In this document: one piece after another, positions 1 to 7,427 of the stretch
Layout: every line of letters begins with the position of its first letter
Position numbering within the stretch: position 1 is the stretch's first letter
NCBI RefSeq assembly: GCF_003581615.1
Contig: NZ_QXFH01000060.1
Coordinates: forward strand, 1-36,188
Origin: Flagellimonas lutimaris
GTDB lineage: Bacteria; Bacteroidota; Bacteroidia; Flavobacteriales; Flavobacteriaceae
Direction of reading: 5' to 3'
Length of the DNA: 36,188 nucleotides
The notes under the pieces: model-generated
Seen by the model: only the letters and a program-made list of their open reading frames with translations
Databases searched by the model: none
Told to the model about the DNA's origin: nothing
Position numbers and translations under genes: made by a program

Positions 1-202
1 AGGAATTTGAAAACGAAATGTATGACCAAAAATCAGCGGCATGACTCTTATCTAATTGTCCATTTTTTTGTTGCAAGTCCATGCACTGTATTAGCAATAA
101 ATTGAACCTTTTGGGTCATTGTATCACTTCTAAACAACCTAAACTTGCAATCAGCAAGTAAAAAGGAACAGTAAGTTTAAAACATAATAACAGGAACGAA
201 CG

Positions 203-1393
203 ATGAGATGGATCGAGGAAACCAAGAAACTACTCTATAACGCCTACAAGCAAGACATATTGAAAAGACCGCAAAAAGGATATACCTATATCCGAATGGT
301 ATGGTCCGGTGATAAATTTGGATTGTGTTTGGCTCAGACACGTAAAGATAATTGGGATTTCCTACCCGTTGAAGGATGGGATAAATTTGAAAACTCCATT
401 GAGTCCACCATTAGGGAAATTGAAAGCATTCCATCGGACGAATTCGACGAAGAGGATGATTGCTATTATGAAGTAGAGTTCAGCAGAAAGGAATGGCCGT
501 TTACTCAATTGGACTGTTTTGAACTGGAACGATTTTTAATGTCCGTCGTCTTGGGGCTGACTTATCTGGAGCTAAAAAATGAAAAAAAACTCTCCGCATA
601 TTTGGCGGCTATTGAAACTGTGGAAATTTATTCGGTAAGTCAACAACTCGCGGCATTTTCCAATTTCTTTCCCGATGAAAGCGTTAGGAAAGATGTGATT
701 GGACTATTGTCGGACCATCCCAACAATCAAAAATTGATTTTTGACTTATGGGCGGATCAACTAAAAAAAGAAGGGGCCTCCTTTCTCCAAAAATTGACCT
801 CTCGTGATCAAGAAAACGCCGCTAGTCTCCTTGAACTCAAGTTGGAGAAGGCATTCCAAAAAGCAGAAGAACTTTACAAAAAGGGGGGAAAACAAATGGC
901 ATTGGATTTATTACTGCCCCAACTGGAACCCATATTGGACCAGCGAGACAGCATAGATTGGGGACTGATTGAAAAGTCGTGTAACCTTGTTGGGAACTGC
1001 TACAGATTTAAGTCCAAGAATAATTTTGATAAAGCTGCAATGTGGTTCCAAAAGGGAGTGGAATATTTACCCTATGGTGCAAGCGCTTTGAATTTATTGA
1101 GCCTATACAAATTTTCGCTCAAGGATTTTGAGGCCCTAGTACATTTTGGTGAAAAACATTTGGAGCACGCCACCAAAAACGACAAGGATTACACCTACCA
1201 TTCCTACAATTATTTGGCCTATGGCTACACCCAAACCGGAAAAGATGTGAAAGCCCATGAACTTTACAAAAAAATACACAAGATGTTCAAACATGATATA
1301 AGTAAAATGCGAAAGACTATATCACAGTTGGATGATATTCAAAACACCAATACAATGGCAAAGAAAATATTGAAAGGGTTTAATAATCATTAA
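203..1393 (+). CDS. TPR-like hypothetical protein
   Basis: A 396-residue protein without signal peptide or membrane segments, so probably cytoplasmic. The first ~110 residues form a mixed alpha/beta region with an acidic patch (about residues 78-87, EFDEEDDCYY). The C-terminal half (about 200-390) is helical, with tetratricopeptide-like spacing of small and aromatic residues (for example AAMWFQKGVEYLPYGASAL, and YNYLAYGYTQTGKDVKAHELY near residues 335-355). TPR arrays usually serve as protein-protein scaffolds; the partner is unknown. The ATG follows a purine-rich stretch, and no upstream in-frame start looks better. It stands alone on the plus strand, with 177 bp to the next ORF. I do not recognise a named family; the TPR assignment rests on the repeat pattern only. 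Confidence 0.75.
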   Translation: MRWIEETKKLLYNAYKQDILKRPQKGYTYIRMVWSGDKFGLCLAQTRKDNWDFLPVEGWDKFENSIESTIREIESIPSDEFDEEDDCYYEVEFSRKEWPFTQLDCFELERFLMSVVLGLTYLELKNEKKLSAYLAAIETVEIYSVSQQLAAFSNFFPDESVRKDVIGLLSDHPNNQKLIFDLWADQLKKEGASFLQKLTSRDQENAASLLELKLEKAFQKAEELYKKGGKQMALDLLLPQLEPILDQRDSIDWGLIEKSCNLVGNCYRFKSKNNFDKAAMWFQKGVEYLPYGASALNLLSLYKFSLKDFEALVHFGEKHLEHATKNDKDYTYHSYNYLAYGYTQTGKDVKAHELYKKIHKMFKHDISKMRKTISQLDDIQNTNTMAKKILKGFNNH

Positions 1394-1570
1394 GTATTTT
1401 CAATCATACGTGCAAAATGTTGGCTCGCATATTACAAAGGACCAATGATGGACGGCATCTATTTCCAAAAACCTCAAAACATAAGCAACTAAGGTACGCT
1501 CGTGAACCCATTTATAAAGACCATATGTTCATAACTGATTTGATGGGTTGGATGATTTTAAAAGTGACAA

Positions 1571-2008
1571 ATGCTGTTACTGCTAATTATTAAATTTTAT
1601 ACCATAATGGAATTCAACATAAACCCATTTGCAGCAACCATTCTATCCATATTCTTTACTTGCTGTACTTTTATGGCAATAGGATGGTTTCTATTACTTA
1701 ATGGAATCGTTATACTGATATGCCTGATATTGCAATTGGTTCTCATATGGAAACTTCATATGATGGAGGGACTTGCAAAGATATATTTGTTCGCCACACT
1801 AATAAGTTTTATAATTTTATGTTTGTTCAGGGAAGATTTTGGGGATACGAGTAACAGTGCGATAAGTCCCTTAAGTATCATTTCCAAACTTATTGGATTG
1901 AGGGATTCCGCCAGATACCATGAAGTATCAATTTTTGGATCGGTGGTTAATTTTTTGTGGTTCGGACAATTGATTGGTCAGATAGCTGGGCTAATCAAAT
2001 TCAGATAA
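1571..2008 (+). CDS. small multi-pass membrane protein, hypothetical
   Basis: A 145-residue hydrophobic protein. About three or four transmembrane segments are visible, near residues 20-60 (a long stretch that probably makes two helices), 68-88, and a weaker one near 122-142. A polar loop at about 88-115 contains DFGDTSNSA and DSARYHE. The upstream ATG gives an unusual leucine- and isoleucine-rich start. The second ATG at 1607 (residue 13, MEFNINPF) is an equally good or better start and would give 133 residues. No family is recognised. The composition supports an inner-membrane protein, and nothing in the flanks suggests a role. Confidence 0.55.
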   Translation: MLLLLIIKFYTIMEFNINPFAATILSIFFTCCTFMAIGWFLLLNGIVILICLILQLVLIWKLHMMEGLAKIYLFATLISFIILCLFREDFGDTSNSAISPLSIISKLIGLRDSARYHEVSIFGSVVNFLWFGQLIGQIAGLIKFR

Positions 2009-2055
2009 GCCCAAACACGTCCATAATTCATAAAGGAAAAAAATTCTAGATACCA

Positions 2056-2217
2056 TTATGTGAAATGAATTTGTAACCATGTTATCAAGACCAAAATATT
2101 GAAAACCAACATTGTCGCCATTAGGACCATATTTTTAAATTCTACTTCTCCTAGGTTAACCGATCTTGGCCCCAGAACCGCATCAATATCATCGAGGCTC
2201 GAATATCGATTCTTCAC
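2056..2217 (-). CDS. possible small single-pass membrane protein
   Basis: This 53-codon minus-strand frame starts with GTG immediately after an in-frame TAA and ends in TAA. The predicted protein has a polar N-terminus (KNRYSSLDDIDAVLGPRS) followed by one clear membrane helix (MVLMATMLVFNILVLITWLQI) and a very short tail. That charged-then-hydrophobic layout looks like a real peptide, not a chance frame, but there is no strong ribosome binding site and no Met start. It could be a true small membrane protein or the C-terminal remnant of a larger gene. Function unknown. Confidence 0.35.
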   Translation of the reverse strand: MKNRYSSLDDIDAVLGPRSVNLGEVEFKNMVLMATMLVFNILVLITWLQIHFT

Positions 2218-2673
2218 GGTTTATTGTTTTGCCCAATTTTGGAAAGACCGTGAATTATAAACAAACATTGATATTATGGGATTAGTTGAAAAACTAACAA
2301 AGCGAGCTGAAAAAACACCTTATTATGGAGGCTTATTAGAAACAAGTATTTTTTAATTAATTATTTAAGATTCCGCGAGAACAAAGAGATGATAAATGGA
2401 ATGCTAAATTCTTAGAGAATGTTGCTGAAGCAAGTTTTGTTTGCTGTAATCCACAAGTGATTGACGGACCAGGTGGATATCCTTATTGTAAACTTGCTAT
2501 TCTTTATCCGGACAATTAAAATTTAAGGTTAGAAAATTCTAGTTTTAATCTGTACTATTTTTAAGGAAGGCTACACCCTTATCTTAAAATGATCCTTAAA
2601 TCCATTTTAGAATTCAACCCAAGTTAAATCGCAAAGGGAAAAATCTTCACATCCCTGTCAATGGACAATCTTC
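2218..2673. other. gene-poor stretch around decayed ORF
   Basis: Apart from the two out-of-frame coding pieces at 2276-2519, this stretch is AT-rich and shows no intact gene, tRNA or strong terminator. It separates plus-strand genes on the left from the minus-strand SDR/TetR/MdaB cluster on the right. Confidence 0.5.
2276..2519 (+). pseudogene. decayed hypothetical gene, out-of-frame halves
   Basis: A short frame starting with ATG at 2276 encodes MGLVEKLTKRAEKTPYYGGL and ends at a TAA at 2354. A second frame from 2361 to 2519 reads LFKIPREQRDDKWNAKFL and later GPGGYPYCKLAILYPDN before a TAA. Both halves have the amino-acid balance of real protein, while the AT-rich join between them (2348-2366) has stops in both frames. 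A single one-base change does not reconnect them, so more than one lesion is needed. Family not recognised. Confidence 0.35.
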
Positions 2674-3375
2674 TTAAAAAGGGTTTGTTGCCCAAATCGT
2701 AACTTCAGGAACAAAGCCTTTTTCCCGAAGTTCCAAACCGGTAACAATAGTGTGCGATATATCTTTAGGACCTAATTTATTGGTTTCTTCTTTTCGTTCC
2801 TTCCTCGTAATATCGGCAAAGGCCGTTGTTACTTCACTGGGATTGACCAAGGAGACCCTTATATTGAATTTACGCAGTTCAGCCTGCCATGATTGTGTCA
2901 TTCCACGCAAAGCAAATTTGGAAGCAGCATAAACCGAACCCCTAGAAAATCCTTTCAAGCTTGCGGTAGAACCAATGTTAACAATATCCCCATAACCTTG
3001 TTTCTTGAAATAAGGAATGACTTCCTGCGTCAATAAAGCCAAACCAAAGACGTTGGTGTGGTAAACTTCCTCCAAGTCCTCTTGGGTAATTTCTCCAAGC
3101 ATTGGAAATTTGCCAATACCCGCATTATTGATCAATACATCTATGTTGCCGTTAAGTAGCCGAATGGCTTGATTGGTCTTTTCTGGGATGGATGCAAGCT
3201 CGCTGATATCAAACAAAAGGGGGATAGCCCCTATTTGAGCAGCTACATCTTTTAGCTTATTTTCATCTCTACCAGTTATCACGACCTGTGCACCTTTTTC
3301 AATTAGCTTTTTTGCAGTCTCCTTACCAATTCCCGAACTGCCACCAGTGACTATTATTTTTTTGTTCTTCATCAT
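2674..3375 (-). CDS. short-chain dehydrogenase/reductase (SDR), classical
   Basis: A 233-residue NAD(P)-dependent oxidoreductase with a complete classical SDR signature. The cofactor glycine motif TGGSSGIG is at residues 10-17, NNAG at 83-86, the catalytic Ser in IGSTAS near 136, and YAASK (Tyr149, Lys153) follows. Arg36 after the second strand (ITGRD) is compatible with NADPH preference. It is soluble and cytosolic; the substrate is not predictable. It lies downstream of a second SDR on the same strand, separated by 95 bp that contain a strong hairpin (3437-3459), so it may be only partly co-transcribed. ATG-ATG at the start leaves the first or second Met possible. The neighbouring MdaB and TetR genes suggest a role in reducing reactive carbonyls or quinones, which is inference. 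Confidence 0.9.
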   Translation of the reverse strand: MMKNKKIIVTGGSSGIGKETAKKLIEKGAQVVITGRDENKLKDVAAQIGAIPLLFDISELASIPEKTNQAIRLLNGNIDVLINNAGIGKFPMLGEITQEDLEEVYHTNVFGLALLTQEVIPYFKKQGYGDIVNIGSTASLKGFSRGSVYAASKFALRGMTQSWQAELRKFNIRVSLVNPSEVTTAFADITRKERKEETNKLGPKDISHTIVTGLELREKGFVPEVTIWATNPF

Positions 3376-3435
3376 TGCCTCTTGCCTTTTATGATTACAA
3401 TTTACCTATTAAATGAATTCAATAATTATTATTAA

Positions 3436-3460
3436 TGGGCAGCAGATGAACTGCTGCCCA
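3436..3460 (-). terminator. hairpin between the two SDR genes
   Basis: A perfect 9-bp stem (GGGCAGCAG / CTGCTGCCC) with a 5-nt loop, extended to 10 bp by a T-A pair. Read on the minus strand, it follows the stop of the upstream SDR by 11 nt and is followed by an AT-rich but interrupted T tract (ATTAATAATAATTATT). It is probably a terminator or partial terminator between the two SDR genes. Confidence 0.65.
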
Positions 3461-3470
3461 AAACAAAATA

Positions 3471-4193
3471 CTACACCAATTTTTGGCCACCATCAATGTC
3501 AAGAACAGCTCCTGTTACATAATCACTTTCCAAAAAGAAGAGTACTCCTTTGGTTACGTCCTTTGCCACCCCTATTTTTTTTACCGGAATGGTTTCCGAG
3601 AACCCTTTAAAAAATTCTTCCTGTTGGGCAGCGGGCATGAAAGTATCCCATGCTGATGTATGAATAAATCCAGGTGTAATCACATTGACACGAATTGGAG
3701 CCAATTCCAATGCCAACATTTTCCCCAATGACTCTACCGCTCCACCAACACCAGTGTATGGCATTTGTCCAGCCATTGCCTTTTTGCTGACGATTCCCGA
3801 AAACAAAACTATAGACCCCCCCTTATCCATTTTGGGGCTTGCATGCTTTACGGCATGCATTTGTACCCAAAGCTTCGAGTCAAAGAGTTCCTTTGCCGCT
3901 TTCATATCAAGTTCCTTGATCGAACCACCGTATCCGCCGGAAGAGGAAACGACCAAATGGTCGATTTTGTCGAACGTATCAAAAAAAGACTTTACATCCT
4001 CTTCTATACTCCCATCCAATTGATAAGTGCTAACTTTTCCTTCCAAATATTCCTCTGCCCTCTCCAGCTTATCCATAGATCGGCTTGCAATGGTTACATC
4101 GGCCCCCTTCGCAATTGCTTCTTTAGCTGTTTCTAAGCCAATCCCCTGACTTCCTCCGATAATTACTACTTTCTGCTTTTCCAATGTTTTCAT
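3471..4193 (-). CDS. atypical SDR family oxidoreductase lacking the catalytic Lys
   Basis: A 240-residue Rossmann-fold SDR. GGSQGIG at residues 13-19 binds the dinucleotide, and ASR near 36-38 suggests NADPH. Three hallmark sites differ from classical SDRs: NNAG is replaced by SSSGGYGG near 83-90, and the active site reads Tyr146-Thr-Gly-Val-Gly150, so YxxxK has Gly in place of Lys. The Ser in LFSG near 132 is present. A subset of SDRs (c11-like families) is known to lack this Lys. I chose the Met at 4193; the frame extends 20 codons further to 4253, but those codons are AT-rich and unlike SDR N-termini. A TetR-type operator copy lies 128 bp upstream, so it is probably controlled by the adjacent TetR. 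Confidence 0.87.
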   Translation of the reverse strand: MKTLEKQKVVIIGGSQGIGLETAKEAIAKGADVTIASRSMDKLERAEEYLEGKVSTYQLDGSIEEDVKSFFDTFDKIDHLVVSSSGGYGGSIKELDMKAAKELFDSKLWVQMHAVKHASPKMDKGGSIVLFSGIVSKKAMAGQMPYTGVGGAVESLGKMLALELAPIRVNVITPGFIHTSAWDTFMPAAQQEEFFKGFSETIPVKKIGVAKDVTKGVLFFLESDYVTGAVLDIDGGQKLV

Positions 4194-4320
4194 TTGATTT
4201 GTTTTAAAAATTGATTTGATTGTTGTTATCACTTGATTATTATTAAAATTCACTATTGAGGATTTCTTCTATCTAGATGAAATCTTTGTTTAATAGCTTC
4301 AAAGCTTTTAATTTTATTAT

Positions 4321-4332
4321 TAGACCAGTCTA
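4321..4332. promoter_or_regulatory. TetR-type operator, copy 1
   Basis: TAGACCAGTCTA has perfect 5-bp arms (TAGAC/GTCTA) around CA. It lies inside a longer block (TTATTAGACCAGTCTACTA) repeated exactly at 5802-5820. It sits between the tetR stop and the SDR start, on the upstream side of the SDR. The -7 region on the minus strand is less consensus-like here than at the second copy. Confidence 0.75.
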
Positions 4333-4356
4333 CTATATATTATAGTATAAAAAATA

Positions 4357-4932
4357 TTACAATACGTAATCATCTAAAAAGTTGATGAATGTTTCAATTG
4401 GATCAGCATTCTTTGCCACCTTCATGCGCAACAATGCTCCCTCCCAGCTCATCAGAATAAGACTACTTAAAACTTGGGCGGATTCAAGGCTTTTAATATT
4501 TCCCCTCTCCTGACCTTCTCGTATACAGTTTTCAATGACGTCTTCCCATTTTCCAAACTCAATCATTATCGCTTTCCGAAATCCTTCCGAAAAATCAGAT
4601 AGTTCAAGACTGCAATTTCCAAGTAAACATCCTTCCTTGTAGCCCTTCTTTTGATACACGGATTTCATATGGCCAAAAAAAGAAATGATTCTTTCCCTAG
4701 GGTCCTTTGTTTCATCATTCAAACAATTATTAAGTAGAGCTAGGCTTTTAATGGAGTAATGCTGCACCACCTGTATTCCGAAATCCTCCTTACTATTGAA
4801 ATAGTAATAAAACGAGCCTTTAGGTATATTGGCTTCATCCAATATTTTATTCAATCCCACACCGTGATATCCATGTTCAAGAATCAGTTCGGTACCCACT
4901 TCCAATATGTTTTTAACAACCTCATCTTTCAT
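4357..4932 (-). CDS. TetR/AcrR family transcriptional regulator
   Basis: A 191-residue repressor-type protein. The N-terminal helix-turn-helix covers residues ~8-50, with the TetR signature (GVGLNKILDEANIPKGSFYY, then YYFNSKEDF near 43-51). The rest is the helical ligand-binding and dimerisation domain, with Cys residues near 102, 107 and 136 that could sense oxidants or electrophiles, which is inference. It lies between mdaB and the SDR pair, all on the minus strand, and two identical palindromes in front of those targets are the likely binding sites. A degraded copy of the palindrome (4949-4960) just upstream of its own ATG may give weak autoregulation. Confidence 0.9.
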   Translation of the reverse strand: MKDEVVKNILEVGTELILEHGYHGVGLNKILDEANIPKGSFYYYFNSKEDFGIQVVQHYSIKSLALLNNCLNDETKDPRERIISFFGHMKSVYQKKGYKEGCLLGNCSLELSDFSEGFRKAIMIEFGKWEDVIENCIREGQERGNIKSLESAQVLSSLILMSWEGALLRMKVAKNADPIETFINFLDDYVL

Positions 4933-4948
4933 GCTTAAAAAATTACAT

Positions 4949-4960
4949 TAGACATCTGTA
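4949..4960. promoter_or_regulatory. possible degenerate TetR operator upstream of tetR
   Basis: TAGACATCTGTA shares the left arm and overall length of TAGACCAGTCTA but differs at four of twelve positions. It lies 17-28 bp upstream of the tetR start. Weak evidence, offered only because autoregulation is usual for TetR proteins. Confidence 0.25.
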
Positions 4961-5131
4961 AAAATACTATTCCTTTTAAACCAAATCACATCAAACCCTG
5001 TACCTTTAAAAATTAGCTTTAACACATATCCGCTCCCAATCCCAATAGTTAATTACAATACATATATCAGGATACAGGATAAGACCGTGTACAATGACAT
5101 CTTTTTCAAACATTTGCAATTATTCCTAGTA

Positions 5132-5722
5132 TTAAAATAACTGACCCATATGGTTTACCAATCTCTTGGTATCGTTTTCAATATCCGGATTCTTGAGGAC
5201 ATCATATGAATGAAACCCATTTAAAATTTCAAAACCGGAGAATTTATATACCGCGGATAAATTATGTAAAACTTCATCCGCTGTTTTACCCTTGAACAAA
5301 ATCTGATCATTATCACTGAACGCAGTTTTTGGCGCATTCCAGGTGGCGGACAACATATATTTCTTACCTTGGGAAACCCCTCCTGTCCCGTACTGTTTGG
5401 ACCTATCCCCAAGCTGACGACCATCCGAGACAACAATTTTTTGATGCATCAATGCTTCGGTAAACACCTCATCTATATATTTTTTGTGAATCCAGGGCGT
5501 ATTAAACCAAAAAACAGGTGTTTGGGTAATGACCAAATCCGCTACCTCATGTTTTTCAATTTCCTCATTGACTTTATACCCAGTTGCTATCTTTGTGGTA
5601 ATCACTTTGATATTCTTGCCTACCAGATAATCGATTATGCTTTGTTCAAAGAACTCATTTAATTTACCCTCAGACATTTTTTCCCATTTCTGATGGGCGT
5701 TGATGATCAAAGCTGTTTTCAT
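5132..5722 (-). CDS. mdaB: NAD(P)H quinone oxidoreductase, MdaB family
   Basis: A 196-residue flavodoxin-fold FAD enzyme that reduces quinones by two electrons with NAD(P)H. Family marks include the N-terminal strand ALIINAHQ, the segment TPVFWFNTPWIHKKYIDEVF near residues 68-87, DGRQLGDRSKQYGTGGVSQG near 100-119, GKKYMLSATWNAPKTAF, and FHSYDVLKNPDIE near the C-terminus. The length is normal for MdaB/Kef-type quinone reductases. It is cytosolic. The upstream region carries a consensus Bacteroidota promoter with a palindromic operator directly downstream of the -7 box. The divergent side is empty. Regulation by the adjacent TetR is therefore likely, with quinones or other electrophiles as possible inducers. 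Confidence 0.9.
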   Translation of the reverse strand: MKTALIINAHQKWEKMSEGKLNEFFEQSIIDYLVGKNIKVITTKIATGYKVNEEIEKHEVADLVITQTPVFWFNTPWIHKKYIDEVFTEALMHQKIVVSDGRQLGDRSKQYGTGGVSQGKKYMLSATWNAPKTAFSDNDQILFKGKTADEVLHNLSAVYKFSGFEILNGFHSYDVLKNPDIENDTKRLVNHMGQLF

Positions 5723-5804
5723 TAACTCGTTTATTTTATTTATTTAAACATTAGTTTATCCAACCACAAAAAACACAATGATCGCATTGAAACCACAATT
5801 TTAT

Positions 5805-5816
5805 TAGACCAGTCTA
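5805..5816. promoter_or_regulatory. TetR-type operator, copy 2 (mdaB promoter)
   Basis: An identical copy of TAGACCAGTCTA. On the minus strand it begins 3 nt after the -7 box of the mdaB promoter, so it should cover the transcription start, a position suited to simple repression. Confidence 0.8.
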
Positions 5817-5819
5817 CTA

Positions 5820-5850
5820 CAAAAGTAGTATAAATAATAAAACCTGCAAA
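5820..5850 (-). promoter_or_regulatory. Bacteroidota-type promoter of mdaB
   Basis: Read on the minus strand: TTTG (complement of 5847-5850), exactly 19 nt, then TACTTTTG (complement of 5820-5827). This matches the Bacteroidota vegetative consensus TTTG-N19-TAnnTTTG at every fixed position. The mdaB ATG lies about 97 nt downstream. Confidence 0.75.
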
Positions 5851-5998
5851 TTCTATGTTATATTTATTTAAATAGAAATGAATTTATTCTGGTTATGGAT
5901 CGATGATGCACCAATCATCAGCAATTCTGAAGGGCATCCTAGAAAAACCTATTTAACATGAGGCACTTCTCATAATCATTAATGATTGTTTTCATCAG

Positions 5999-6588
5999 CT
6001 AATCACTAACTGTTAGAAGTACATCGTAGTCTTTCTGAAAATAAAATGCCTTATTCCAAAGTAATGGTTGCAATTTTAAAGCATCACGATATAAGCTGGG
6101 AATACGGCTCGACTTTTCCCTCTGATATGGCCAAAGGTACTTGCAAACCCAGGCGCTTTTATCAAGGAATCAAATTTTTCCAAATTATTGAAAATATGCC
6201 CTCTGACCTTTTCAATTTCGCCAGTAGACAGAACATAACAGCCACTAAGCACCCGCATTGCCTGCCCTGAGATTTCCACATATATACCTGGAGTGGTTTT
6301 ATTCTTCCTCCCTCCTGGACTTATCATTGCGGAAACATGGTTTTTACAAGGTGTCTTGTCCATACCGAATCGAACATCCCTATAAATTCGGAAAATACAA
6401 TCTTTCGCTACTACATTCGAATTAGGGATATATGGTTTCAATTCTATTATTAAATCTGTCGTAAAGGTGTTAAATGGAATTTCTACCTCTTTTTTGAAAC
6501 GATTCTTATTTTCCAGAAACCATACCCTGTTATTGTTTAAACGGAGTTCATTTAAAAACTCTATGGTTCGTTCATTGAAACACCTCAT
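5999..6588 (-). pseudogene. DUF2461 protein, frameshifted near the C-terminus
   Basis: The first 157 or so residues match the DUF2461 pattern: TIEFLNELRLNNNRVWFLEN at the start, FRIYRDVRFGMDKTPCKNHV in the middle, then GGRKNKTTPGIYVEISGQ. The frame then runs into unrelated residues and stops at 6076. If one base is added to the G run read on the minus strand (plus-strand CCC at 6118-6120), it continues as GEKSSRIPSLYRDALKLQPL and ends at 5999, giving about 197 residues, nearer the family length. This is either a real single-base deletion or a sequencing error. The gene starts only 12 nt after a strong terminator, so it has no obvious promoter. Function unknown. Confidence 0.7.
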
Positions 6589-6599
6589 TACTATAGTCT

Positions 6600-6632
6600 A
6601 AAAAAAAGGTGCCAACTGGATAGTTGGCACCT
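6600..6632 (-). terminator. strong Rho-independent terminator
   Basis: On the minus strand there is a perfect 11-bp stem (AGGTGCCAACT / AGTTGGCACCT) with a 4-nt loop, followed at once by eight T residues. It begins 21 nt after the stop of the DUF1330-like gene and should end that operon. Confidence 0.93.
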
Positions 6633-6653
6633 ATCAATTAATTACGCAATTAG

Positions 6654-6935
6654 TTACAATGTCCCCTCACCAATGAAGAAATACAAGTTTTTGAGCGACG
6701 CATCCCTTTTCGGAAACAATGCTTTCATTCTTTCGTCTGATCCCATTTGCTGTAATCCCTCCATAGAATCGAAATAAAAACGGTGAATTTCATCTGGTCG
6801 TTCCAAATTCCCCTTGTACTGAAAGGGAACAATAAAACGCTTGAATTGCATACCAAATTCCGGCATTATGGCACACGCACTATCATGGTACTCTGAGAAC
6901 TGTTCCTCATATTGTTTTCCATCGTTAAAATACAC
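6654..6935 (-). CDS. DUF1330-like domain, likely C-terminal half of a split gene
   Basis: This 93-residue frame starts with GTG. Its sequence (VYFNDGKQYEEQFSEYHDSA, then RFIVPFQ, PDEIHRFYFDSMEGLQQMG) follows the alpha/beta ferredoxin-like DUF1330 pattern: strand, helix, strand, P-x-E-I-H strand, helix. The first strand is incomplete if translation starts at the GTG, because IAL just upstream belongs to it. Those residues are reached only through codons that follow the stop of the upstream gene in the same reading frame (TAA at 6954-6956). So this is either a downstream gene with a poor start or, more likely, the second DUF1330-like domain of one protein cut by a nonsense codon. Confidence 0.6.
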   Translation of the reverse strand: MYFNDGKQYEEQFSEYHDSACAIMPEFGMQFKRFIVPFQYKGNLERPDEIHRFYFDSMEGLQQMGSDERMKALFPKRDASLKNLYFFIGEGTL

Positions 6936-6953
6936 AAGAGCAATCCCAAAGGT

Positions 6954-7427
6954 TTAGGTTATATCCCCTTTTTCACTTTTAAATTCAAAATCTGTATTAT
7001 AACAAGTAAAAACAGAAATGTCCTTTAAAGCTGGCACTGCATACTCATTTCTAATCTTTATGAATTCTTCGTCTTGATTGAATTTATTAAAAACTTCTAG
7101 GCTTGGATAAGGAGCAAAATGAATTTCGCTAGGTAATTCCATCTCACCTTTAGCCAACATTTTAGGCTCGACGATTCGCTCTATCTTACCACCGTATTTC
7201 TCAAGGATAGCCCCACCCTTTCGTTTATATTCTTCAAAGCGCTCCTCTTCACCTTCCTTAATGCACATCAAAGCAACGTTTTTGATTTCTTTGTTTTCTA
7301 TCTCCATTTTTTCATTTTTGTTTTTTACCTCTATCTTTTCTTCAATACTCTCAGACTTTTTTTGTTCGTTACAGGACAAGAATGCCAAGCCCAAAGTAGC
7401 AAACCAGATGTGAACAGTTAATTTCAT
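6954..7427 (-). CDS. DUF1330-like lipoprotein
   Basis: A 157-residue exported lipoprotein. The N-terminus (IWFATLGLAFLSC) is a lipoprotein signal with Cys19, followed by a charged linker rich in Glu and Lys to about residue 48. A DUF1330-like ferredoxin fold follows (NVALMCIKEGEEERFEEYKR, KIERIVEP, PSEIHFAPYPSLEVFNKF). Its stop TAA is in the same frame as the next DUF1330-like segment, with 18 bp between them, so the intact ancestor probably had two domains on one lipid-anchored chain (257 residues). It overlaps the SRPBCC gene upstream by 4 nt (ATGA), showing translational coupling. Ligand unknown; ferredoxin-like dimeric barrels often bind small metabolites. Confidence 0.75.
   Translation of the reverse strand: MKLTVHIWFATLGLAFLSCNEQKKSESIEEKIEVKNKNEKMEIENKEIKNVALMCIKEGEEERFEEYKRKGGAILEKYGGKIERIVEPKMLAKGEMELPSEIHFAPYPSLEVFNKFNQDEEFIKIRNEYAVPALKDISVFTCYNTDFEFKSEKGDIT

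Noticed and set aside
5878..5961. 28-codon plus-strand ORF upstream of mdaB
   Set aside because: Short and unsupported by a start signal or any repeat; left out as chance.
5974..5987. AATCATTAATGATT palindrome near the DUF2461 relic
   Set aside because: A perfect 14-bp palindrome but AT-rich, with no gene start close by; too weak to call a site.
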